A DNA stretch of 6,843 nt from an uncultured Flavobacteriaceae bacterium (GTDB lineage: Bacteria; Bacteroidota; Bacteroidia; Flavobacteriales; Flavobacteriaceae), in assembly GCA_947311815.1 (NCBI GenBank), contig CAMZMA010000295.1, positions 1 through 6,843 of the forward strand, read 5' to 3'. The stretch's first letter is position 1; each line of letters starts with the position of its first letter. The notes beneath the pieces are model-generated. The model was not told the origin of the DNA and did not search any database. It saw only the letters and a program-made list of their open reading frames with translations. Positions 1-6,490 of this stretch are shown here, piece by piece. A program made the translations under genes and the position numbers.

Positions 1-706
1 TGTATTTTTTATTTATTTTTCTGATAGTAGGCGAGGAGGTAAACCAAAGTAAAAACCCGCTACATACTGTTATTAATCCCAAAAGTGAAAAAATACGTAG
101 CGTTACGGTATTTATATTATCTCTACCTTCATAATCCATAGTGTGTGTCATCCAAAGAAAATCAAACCAACGCCAATCTCGATGTCTTACTGTTTGAAAT
201 TCGCCATTTTTTATAGAAATGTATGCTTTTAAATGTGATGGATTTTCAAAAGAAACTACATAGGCAGGTAAAAGTTTTTCTCTGTATTCGTGATGCTTAT
301 CAACGGTTTTTAGTTCCTTAATATCCGTTATTTTTAAATTGGGCTTCATATAGTTCTTAATAATATTTGTAGCCTCTTCTTTTGTGATTCCGTTTTTTTT
401 AACACCTGTTTTAGCATTAAATAACTGCCTTTTATTTACCCAATAATACGGATTGTTATCAATACTTTTTATAGAAATTGATTGTACGCCTCCATCCATA
501 TTTAACTTTGTAGGACTTATTAAATCTACAAATTTAGGAGTTTGGTAACTAAGATTTTTGTATTGATCGCCGTGAATATCGTCAATATTTGTCCAACTAA
601 AATACAAACCGCTCAATGTCCAAAACAAAAACTGAATTCCTAAAAACAATCCTAAATACCGATGTGTTTTTCTTATTTTTTGTGCTGTTTTTCTGTTAAC
701 CATCAT
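1..706 (-). CDS. PepSY-associated transmembrane protein, C-terminus cut by window edge
   Basis: An open frame of 235 complete codons starts at the ATG at 704-706 and is still open at base 1, so the C-terminal end is missing, probably by only a few residues. One hydrophobic segment lies near the N-terminus (about residues 17-37, after the conserved-looking THRYLGL) and another near the C-terminus (about 203-222). Between them is a soluble, probably periplasmic region with a PepSY-like portion around 105-170 (GITKEEATNII, then AYVVSFENP and AYISIKNGEF). The motif THTMDYEGRDN at 187-197, just before the second helix, is typical of PepSY-associated TM proteins. Some relatives (FoxB-like siderophore reductases) bind heme through membrane histidines; H15 and H188 are possible counterparts, but this is speculative. 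The gene begins 8 bp after the channel gene, so it is almost certainly in the same operon and may have a metal- or redox-linked role. A second ATG (701-703) is an equally possible start. Confidence 0.85.
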   Translation of the reverse strand, partial: MMVNRKTAQKIRKTHRYLGLFLGIQFLFWTLSGLYFSWTNIDDIHGDQYKNLSYQTPKFVDLISPTKLNMDGGVQSISIKSIDNNPYYWVNKRQLFNAKTGVKKNGITKEEATNIIKNYMKPNLKITDIKELKTVDKHHEYREKLLPAYVVSFENPSHLKAYISIKNGEFQTVRHRDWRWFDFLWMTHTMDYEGRDNINTVTLRIFSLLGLITVCSGFLLWFTSSPTIRKINKKY

Positions 707-714
707 TTTTAACT

Positions 715-2040
715 CTAGTTGCTTAAATATTTAATTTTTGCTTTGGCTATAAAAGCTTTTTTAGTGGCTTCAATTTCTTTTAATTCAAATTTAATTTTCT
801 GAATTTGAAGACGTAATATTTTGTCGTAATCTAAAATTCCTGTCTCGTAGGCTTTTAAATCGACATTGATAGCTCTTTGAGTTTCTTCTTTATTTTTTTG
901 TGCAGCAACTACTGATAATACAGCATTTTCATACCTTAGTTTAGCATCGTCTAGCGCAATGTTTAAGGTGGTTTTTTGTTGCTTTATTTTTTCTGATAGT
1001 ATATCCTGCTGTATTTTAAGCTGCTTGTGTTGTGAGTTGTATTTTTTGTTGAATAACGGTATTCTTAATGATATTTTAGGCATAAAAATATCTTTTCCGT
1101 TTTGAGAAACAGCAATGTCTGTTCTGTTTTTCACCATTATATAATCTACACCAACAGTAAGTTTTGGTTTGCTATTGCTAGTTATCAATTTATTTTGAGC
1201 AGTATAAAAAGCGTCAAGTTTTTTAATTTTTAGTATTAATGGATGCGTATCTACTAATTTATTGGTCACCAAAATATCTAACACATTTAAACTATCGGCA
1301 ATATTTAGAGGTATATTTTCATCGCGCTGAAGTAATTTATTAAAGTTTTTACTCAAATAGCTAATGCTATTTAAATTCTGAAACACTTTACTATGAAGCT
1401 CGTTTTTTTGTACTCTAATTTTTAAAACATCGCTCATGGTAGCTTTATTATTTGTTAAAGCTGCCAATGCCATTTTTTCGTAAATCTTTAATACCTGTTT
1501 GTTGTCTTTTAAAATATGTGTACTTGCTTGTTGATAATATAAAGTATAGTATGCAGCTTTTACATTATATACTAACTCTTTATCAGCAAGAGCAACATCA
1601 AACTGTTTTATTTCGGCTACGTTTTTAGCCACTTCTTTTTTTGCTTTTAATTCGCCAAACCAAGGTAGTTTTTGATCTACACCAAATTTAAAAACTTGTG
1701 CACCAACTCTTGTTTCAGGAGTAGAAGCAAAAACTCCGAAAGAAATATCGGTATTGTCAATAGTATTTACTTCATTTATTTTTTCTAAAGAAAGCGCAAC
1801 ATCAGCAGTTTTTATTTTTAACATAGAATTATTTTGTTGCGCAATTTTTAAATAATCATCTAAAGATTGAGCATTTGAATCAAAAATGAAAAATAAAAAA
1901 TGAAAAATGAGCAGTACTTTTAACGAAAAACGAAAAGTTAAAGGCGAAAAACTATTTTTTTCTGATGAAATATTAGGACAAATTATCATTTTATCTTGAT
2001 TAAATTTTTTAGTATTATTTATTTTTTTATTATTTTTCAT
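715..2040 (-). CDS. TolC/CusC-family outer membrane efflux channel
   Basis: This 441-residue protein is the outer membrane channel of a tripartite heavy-metal efflux pump, forming a beta-barrel with a long alpha-helical periplasmic tunnel. After the signal peptide (hydrophobic core about 39-53, likely cleavage after SNA at 57, mature start QSLDDYLKIA), two outer-membrane-efflux repeats follow, at about 58-245 and 255-441. Typical landmarks are KLPWFGELKAKKEVA (124-138), PKISLRIPLFNKK (321-333) and long coiled-coil helices such as 333-390. CusC/CzcC-type identity is inferred mainly from the adjacent CusA-type pump. The N-terminus is odd: about 38 polar, Lys/Asn-rich residues precede the signal-peptide core. 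Residues 31-54 are encoded by a heptamer repeat array (1880-1949). The ATG at 2038-2040 is chosen because it overlaps the stop of the preceding small frame as ATGA; the only other ATG before the signal peptide is codon 18 (1987-1989), which is a real alternative. Confidence 0.93.
   Translation of the reverse strand: MKNNKKINNTKKFNQDKMIICPNISSEKNSFSPLTFRFSLKVLLIFHFLFFIFDSNAQSLDDYLKIAQQNNSMLKIKTADVALSLEKINEVNTIDNTDISFGVFASTPETRVGAQVFKFGVDQKLPWFGELKAKKEVAKNVAEIKQFDVALADKELVYNVKAAYYTLYYQQASTHILKDNKQVLKIYEKMALAALTNNKATMSDVLKIRVQKNELHSKVFQNLNSISYLSKNFNKLLQRDENIPLNIADSLNVLDILVTNKLVDTHPLILKIKKLDAFYTAQNKLITSNSKPKLTVGVDYIMVKNRTDIAVSQNGKDIFMPKISLRIPLFNKKYNSQHKQLKIQQDILSEKIKQQKTTLNIALDDAKLRYENAVLSVVAAQKNKEETQRAINVDLKAYETGILDYDKILRLQIQKIKFELKEIEATKKAFIAKAKIKYLSN
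1880..1949. repeat. Degenerate heptamer repeat array inside the channel gene's signal peptide
   Basis: Ten consecutive 7-bp units keep one phase across 70 bp. Read on the plus strand they include TCAAAAA, TGAAAAA twice, TAAAAAA, AACGAAA twice, AGTTAAA and GGCGAAA, with two divergent units (TGAGCAG, TACTTTT) in the middle. The array lies wholly within the channel gene and encodes residues 31-54, including the hydrophobic signal-peptide core. On the coding strand the units are T-rich (TTTTTCA type), the opposite orientation to the TGATAAG units at 2180-2214. AT-rich heptamer arrays of this kind are, to my knowledge, common between genes in Flavobacteriaceae but unusual inside a coding region. 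Recent slippage could be one origin, but the divergence between units points to an old array. Confidence 0.7.
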
Positions 2041-2177
2041 AATCTCGATTTTGTCGTTTTAATTGTGTTTATTAACATGGCTACTAGTTCTTTATTCTCA
2101 GTAGCTAATTTTTGAGGTAATTTTACAATCAAAATGGCAAAAACATAACTTTTAGTTTTTAAAATGTTTTTACTCAT
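2037..2177 (-). pseudogene. Internally deleted four-helix-bundle (S23 / 23S-intervening-sequence) protein remnant
   Basis: A 46-codon frame starts at ATG 2175-2177 and stops at TGA 2037-2039. Its first ~32 residues (MSKNILKTKSYVFAILIVKL, then PQKLATENKELV) look like the opening helix of the four-helix-bundle / S23 family, whose members, as I recall them, begin with K-S-F/Y-x-F-A-x-R-I-V-K-L. Its last ~14 residues (AMLINTIKTTKSRL) look like that family's C-terminal tail (LxxxIxSIIKTTKxxL). Full-length members are about 115-120 residues, so roughly 70 residues of the middle appear to be missing, with the junction near codons 32-33. The frame has survived: the stop overlaps the channel start as ATGA, so it may still be translated and couple pump and channel translation. 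It lies 34 bp after the pump stop, with a heptamer array upstream. I call it a broken gene rather than a functional small protein. The match is from memory of the family, not a search. Confidence 0.6.
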
Positions 2178-2179
2178 AA

Positions 2180-2214
2180 TTTTACATTTATCATTATTCA
2201 CTTATCACTTATCA
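2180..2214. repeat. Heptamer repeat array between pump gene and four-helix-bundle remnant
   Basis: Five in-phase 7-bp units fill 35 bp. Plus-strand units are TTTTACA, TTTATCA, TTATTCA and CTTATCA twice; on the transcribed strand the last two read TGATAAG. The TGA that ends the pump gene (2212-2214) is the first three bases of the first unit, so the pump's reading frame ends exactly at the array edge. The array directly precedes the four-helix-bundle remnant. Its orientation relative to that remnant is opposite to that of the array at 1880-1949, so the two arrays flank the remnant as imperfect inverted sets. Confidence 0.75.
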
Positions 2215-5200
2215 TTTAACCTTCATTTCTTTACTCCAGCTAAATAAAACAGGCACTACAAACAGTGTAATTAGGGCTACTAACATTCCACCAAAACTGG
2301 GTATTGCCATCGGAATCATAATATCGCTACCTCTACCTGTAGATGTTAAAACAGGTAATAAAGCTAAAATGGTGGTTGCGGTAGTCATTAAACAAGGTCT
2401 TATCCTTTTCATTCCTGCTTCTATTACGGATTTTCTTATTTCTTGTTTTGTTGATGGATTATTTCTTTCAAAAACCTGAGTTAAATAGGTTGCCATAACA
2501 ACACCATCATCTGTAGCGATACCAAATAAAGCGATAAAACCTACCCAAACCGCCACACTTAAATTGATGGTTTTAATCTGAAAAATATCTCTAAAATTAA
2601 ATCCGAAGAGGTTGATATTTAAAAACCAATCTTGTCCGTACAACCAAATCATAATAAAACCACCTGAAAAGGCAACTAGAATTCCTGTAAAAACCATCAA
2701 TGAAGTTCCTACCGATTTAAATTGAAAATACAAGATTAAAAAGATGACCAATAACGCTAAAGGCACAACAATTGCCAAGGTTTTTTCTGCTCTAATTTGA
2801 TTTTCATACGTACCTGTAAATTTATAGGTAATTCCTTTCGGAATTACTAATTTACCTCTATCTATAGCTCCGATAATGGCTTTTTGAGCACGTTCTACAA
2901 CGGTTACTTCTGCTTCTCCGTCGGTTTTGTCAAACAATACGTAGCCAATTAAAAAGGTGTCTTCACTTTTAATCATTTGCGGTCCTTGTTCATACTTTAT
3001 AGTTGCTAATTCTTTTAGCTGAACAGGATTGCCATTTTTTCTTGATATATAAATGTTTTCAAGATCTGTTGGACTACTTCTTAGTTCTCTAGGATAGCGA
3101 ACTCTAACGCCGTAACGTTCTCTTCCTTCTACCGTTTGAGTAAGCATTTTCCCGCCTACAGTAACTTCTAAGGTGTTTTGAACATCTTGAATTGATAAGC
3201 CGTATTGTGCAATTTTTTTTCTGTTTATATCGATTAGTAAATAGGGTTTTCCTACAATTCTATCGGCAAAAACAGCTTCTTTTTTTACGCCCTTTACTTG
3301 CTTTAATATTTTTTCTAATTGCAATCCAAAATCTTCTATTTTACGTAAATCTTGCCCTTTTACTTTAATACCCATTGGTGCTCTCATACCTGTTTGTAGC
3401 ATTACCAAACGTGTTTCTATAGGTTGTAATTTGGGGGCAGAGGTAACCCCTGGTATTTTAGTAACTTTTACAATTTCTTTCCAAATATCATCTGTGTTTT
3501 TGATGTGCTTACGCCAGTTTCTGTAATAATTACCGTCTTCATCTAAAATAAGTTCCTTGGCGCTTATTTTTGTTCCGTAGGGAATGACTTTTCCTTTTTT
3601 AGTTTCAAATAAACCATCGTCATTTACTTTAAATTTCAGGCGTTTTCCGTCAACATCTATTTTGTATTCAGGATAATAATTAATAATATTTTCGAACATA
3701 GAAAGAGGCGCAGGATCTAAAGCGCTTTCTGCTCTACCAGATTTACCAACTACGGTTTTAATTTCAGGAATCGAAGCAACCGCAATATCTAATTGCTGTA
3801 ATACTCGTTTGTTTTCTGCAACTCCTGCGTGTGGTAATGTTGTTGGCATTAATAAAAAGGATCCTTCATTTAACGAAGGCATAAACTCTTTCCCTGTATT
3901 TTTCCAGATAGAAATTCCGAAGACAACAATTAGTGTAGGAATACTTAGAAATAAGATTTTATTATTTAAAGCCCACACCAACATTTGAACGTATTTTTTT
4001 TGAAACAAGGTAAAAACTCCTAACAATCCGAAGGAAATAAAACCAACAAATAAGAAGTTAGATGCAATGGTGTAATCGACTCCTAAAGGTCTCCAGTACA
4101 CACTTAAAAGACTCACAATTGTAATGACTGTAATTATTATTTGAACTGTGTTTGCAACATTTTTTGTTATTTTTTTGGTTGATGAAAGGTAGTTTGTTAC
4201 TCCAAATGCAATCAAAACCAACCCAATATAATAGCCTGAAAATACAGCTACAATACCGATAATAAATAAGCCAATGCCTAAGATGAAACCTATTTTTTTC
4301 TTAGGCGATTTCCAACCGAATAACCATGCAGCAAAAGGCGGAATTAAAAAGAGGGCTACAATTACAGAAGCTGTTAATGCCATAGTTTTTGTAGCTGCCA
4401 AAGGTCTAAATAATTTCCCTTCAGAACCAATCATGGTAAATACAGGGATGAAACTAATAATAGTAGTAGCAACGGCGGTTAAAATAGCGCCAGAAACTTC
4501 TTCGGTGGCTTTGTAAACAATTTGGTTAATCGATATTGAATTACCTGAGTCTGATTTTCCGTTTTTCACTTTATTCTCATCCATATGCCGAATGATATTT
4601 TCGGTCAAAATAACACCTACATCAACCATGGTTCCAATAGCAATGGCAATTCCAGAGAGAGCTACAATATTTGCATCTACACCAAAAAATTTCATTCCAA
4701 TAAAAACCATTAACACAGCAACAGGAAGTAAACTTGATATTAATGCCGATGCTTTTAGGTTAAAAACCATCATAACAATTACCAAAATGGTAATTAAAAT
4801 TTCTAGGGTTAATGCTTCATCTAAGGTTGCTAAAGTTTCTTGAATTAATGTGCTTCTGTCGTAAAAAGGAACAATAGTTAATTGAGATGTGCGTCCGTCT
4901 TTTAAAATTTTACTAGGTAACCCCGTACTTAGTTCTTTAATTTTATCTTTTACGTTGTTAATTACTTTCATTGGGTTTGCGCCATAACGAGCAACTACAA
5001 CGCCACCTACAACTTCTGCACCTTCTTTGTCTAAAATACCACGTCTTTCTGCGGGTCCTAAATACACTTTGGCAACATCTTTTACTAAAATAGGGGTAAG
5101 ATTTGTTTCTTTTACCACCGCATTTTCTATATCTACCACCGATTTTATGTACCCTAAACCTCGTACTAAATATTCAGCCTGATTTATTTCAATAGTTTTT

Positions 5201-5910
5201 GCACCAATATCTTTGTTCGATTTACGAACCGCATTTACAACTTGTTCTAAAGAAATATTGTATTCTTTTAGGATGTCTGGATTAATATCTACCTGATATT
5301 CTTTAACAAAACCACCAATACTCGATACTTCGGATACGCCACCAGCAGATGAAAGCGCATATTTTACATAATAATCTTGAATACTTCTTAATTCGTGTAA
5401 ATCCCAGCCACCAGTTACATTCCCTTTTGTATCTCTACCTTCTAAAGTGTACCAAAAAACTTGACCTAAGCCTGTGGCATCAGGACCTAAACTAGGTTGT
5501 ACACCTTCGGGCAACAATCCTTTAGGTAAGGAGTTTAATTTTTCTAAAATCCGACTTCTGCTCCAATAAAATTCTATATTTTCTTCTAAAATGATATAAA
5601 TTGATGAAAATCCGAATGCCGATGAACTTCGTACTGTTTTTACTCCAGGAATCCCTAACAAAGCAGTCGTTAAAGGGTATGTAATTTGATCTTCAATATC
5701 TTGTGGCGATCTACCCGCCCATTTGGTGAATACAATTTGTTGGTTTTCGCCAATATCTGGTATGGCATCTACGGCAACAGGATTTCTAGGGATACCTGTT
5801 TTGTCCCAATTAAAAGGAGCTGTAGAAATACCGAGACCGATAAATAATGCAATTAACAAGACTGCAACGAGTTTGTTTTCTATTAAAAATTTGATGCTTT
5901 TATTGAGCAT
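2212..5910 (-). CDS. cusA: CusA-type heavy-metal RND efflux pump (inner membrane permease)
   Basis: This 1232-residue, proton-driven inner membrane transporter of the HME-RND family exports metal through an adaptor and the downstream TolC-type channel. TM1 is at about 13-30, followed by the first porter region with WAGRSPQDIEDQITYPL (64-80) and PGVKTVRSSSAFGFSSIY (88-105). The TM4 signature GIAIAIGTMVD (420-430, D430 the likely proton relay residue) is followed by E437-N438. The second half ends with GIATDDGVVM (1130-1139) and RPCLMTTATT (1171-1180). Methionines M688, M738 and M837 match the E. coli CusA triad (M573, M623, M672), supporting Cu(I)/Ag(I). The protein is about 185 residues longer than E. 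coli CusA (1047). Extra stretches lie at about 535-645 (additional hydrophobic helices), 745-800 (periplasmic) and 1092-1113; this larger form is, as far as I know, usual in Bacteroidota. The ATG at 5908-5910 directly precedes the MLNKSIKFLIENK amphipathic lead-in of TM1. The exact metal is inferred. Confidence 0.96.
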   Translation of the reverse strand: MLNKSIKFLIENKLVAVLLIALFIGLGISTAPFNWDKTGIPRNPVAVDAIPDIGENQQIVFTKWAGRSPQDIEDQITYPLTTALLGIPGVKTVRSSSAFGFSSIYIILEENIEFYWSRSRILEKLNSLPKGLLPEGVQPSLGPDATGLGQVFWYTLEGRDTKGNVTGGWDLHELRSIQDYYVKYALSSAGGVSEVSSIGGFVKEYQVDINPDILKEYNISLEQVVNAVRKSNKDIGAKTIEINQAEYLVRGLGYIKSVVDIENAVVKETNLTPILVKDVAKVYLGPAERRGILDKEGAEVVGGVVVARYGANPMKVINNVKDKIKELSTGLPSKILKDGRTSQLTIVPFYDRSTLIQETLATLDEALTLEILITILVIVMMVFNLKASALISSLLPVAVLMVFIGMKFFGVDANIVALSGIAIAIGTMVDVGVILTENIIRHMDENKVKNGKSDSGNSISINQIVYKATEEVSGAILTAVATTIISFIPVFTMIGSEGKLFRPLAATKTMALTASVIVALFLIPPFAAWLFGWKSPKKKIGFILGIGLFIIGIVAVFSGYYIGLVLIAFGVTNYLSSTKKITKNVANTVQIIITVITIVSLLSVYWRPLGVDYTIASNFLFVGFISFGLLGVFTLFQKKYVQMLVWALNNKILFLSIPTLIVVFGISIWKNTGKEFMPSLNEGSFLLMPTTLPHAGVAENKRVLQQLDIAVASIPEIKTVVGKSGRAESALDPAPLSMFENIINYYPEYKIDVDGKRLKFKVNDDGLFETKKGKVIPYGTKISAKELILDEDGNYYRNWRKHIKNTDDIWKEIVKVTKIPGVTSAPKLQPIETRLVMLQTGMRAPMGIKVKGQDLRKIEDFGLQLEKILKQVKGVKKEAVFADRIVGKPYLLIDINRKKIAQYGLSIQDVQNTLEVTVGGKMLTQTVEGRERYGVRVRYPRELRSSPTDLENIYISRKNGNPVQLKELATIKYEQGPQMIKSEDTFLIGYVLFDKTDGEAEVTVVERAQKAIIGAIDRGKLVIPKGITYKFTGTYENQIRAEKTLAIVVPLALLVIFLILYFQFKSVGTSLMVFTGILVAFSGGFIMIWLYGQDWFLNINLFGFNFRDIFQIKTINLSVAVWVGFIALFGIATDDGVVMATYLTQVFERNNPSTKQEIRKSVIEAGMKRIRPCLMTTATTILALLPVLTSTGRGSDIMIPMAIPSFGGMLVALITLFVVPVLFSWSKEMKVK

Positions 5911-6069
5911 AATACATAAGGTTTAATCGTTTATTTTGTAGTTGTAGGTTTGTTGTAAAACAAAAACTGCGGTGCTATAAAGAAGAAAAAATAATCTTGT
6001 AAACATAATGAATAACAAGAACATATATTTCTATAAAATAGAAATATCCTTCTTAGTAAAACTAAAAAA
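5911..6069. other. Intergenic region upstream of the pump gene with small dyad and TTGTA repeats
   Basis: This 159-bp gap separates the HYC_CC_PP gene from the pump gene. It holds the perfect inverted repeat at 6025-6047 (listed separately), a 6-bp dyad TTTGTT-GTAA-AACAAA at 5949-5964, and three TTGTA copies on the plus strand at 5936-5940, 5942-5946 and 5953-5957, the last two 11 bp apart. No convincing TAnnTTTG promoter faces the pump; the closest is TATGTTTA on the minus strand. The pump may be read through from the HYC_CC_PP promoter or have a weak promoter of its own. No gene is seen here. Confidence 0.4.
6025..6047. repeat. Perfect 10-bp inverted repeat with 3-nt loop after the HYC_CC_PP gene
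   Basis: ATATTTCTAT and ATAGAAATAT flank a central AAA, giving a perfect 10-bp stem. It lies 22 bp past the stop codon of the small secreted protein gene. The stem is AT-rich (one G-C pair per arm end region only) and has no clean T-run after it on the minus strand, so it is a weak candidate for an intrinsic terminator. It could instead be a regulator-binding dyad or an mRNA-stabilising hairpin between the small gene and the pump gene. Confidence 0.6.
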
Positions 6070-6483
6070 TTAGATTAAATATGTTTCGTCAAGTTTGTGA
6101 ATTTCCTTGACGACAAGAGGAGGAGAGTAATTTTTATAAAGAGTAACTTTTTGTTGCTCTGTATAAAATAAGTTAATGTAAGATTGTACAAAAGAAATCA
6201 CAAAAATCTGTTGTTCAAAAGAAATGAGTTCAGATGTTGTTTTTAATTCTTTTTGACCTTCAAAATGAATTTGTTGTTCATCGCAGCAATTATTTTTTAC
6301 AATAGAACAATCTGGGTTGGTGTTCCTGTTTATTTCCATACCACAAGTTGCAGCTTTCGAAAAAATGGCAGTATCAACCAGTGTGTCTCCACAAAAATGC
6401 ATATCAATAGTAAAAGACATGGTAGAAAATAAGACTACCAAAGCCATACTAAAAGAAGATATTTTGCGAATTGCATTTTTCAT
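6070..6483 (-). CDS. Small secreted HYC_CC_PP-family protein, likely metal-linked
   Basis: A 137-residue protein with an N-terminal signal peptide (KNAIRK positive region, hydrophobic core about 9-24, cleavage near SFT-ID). It carries the three landmarks of the Bacteroidota HYC_CC_PP family: an aromatic His-x-Cys (HFCG, H29-C31), a Cys pair (NNCC, C66-C67) and a Pro pair near the C-terminus (YSPP, P121-P122). C47 and C59 bring the mature cysteines to five. The biochemical role of the family is not established to my knowledge. The H/C/M-rich head and the position just before a CusA-type pump suggest a periplasmic or surface metal-binding accessory, which is inference. ATG 6481-6483 is chosen as start: an upstream in-frame TTG at 6499-6501 would add six residues before the positive n-region, and it lies inside the likely promoter. 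Confidence 0.85.
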   Translation of the reverse strand: MKNAIRKISSFSMALVVLFSTMSFTIDMHFCGDTLVDTAIFSKAATCGMEINRNTNPDCSIVKNNCCDEQQIHFEGQKELKTTSELISFEQQIFVISFVQSYINLFYTEQQKVTLYKNYSPPLVVKEIHKLDETYLI

Positions 6484-6490
6484 TATGATA

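Noticed and set aside
1880..2214. CRISPR array
   Set aside because: The repeats are contiguous 7-bp units without spacers, so they are a tandem heptamer array, not repeat-spacer structure.
4274..4516. Plus-strand open frame of 80 codons
   Set aside because: Lies entirely antisense within the CusA-type pump gene and shows no recognisable domain; it is an antisense shadow.
4592..4843. Plus-strand open frame of 83 codons
   Set aside because: Antisense to the conserved TM2-TM4 coding part of the pump gene; its low-complexity Ile/Thr/Lys make-up mirrors the opposite-strand codons.
5723..5926. Plus-strand open frame of 67 codons
   Set aside because: Antisense to the pump's N-terminal coding region, with no protein-family likeness.
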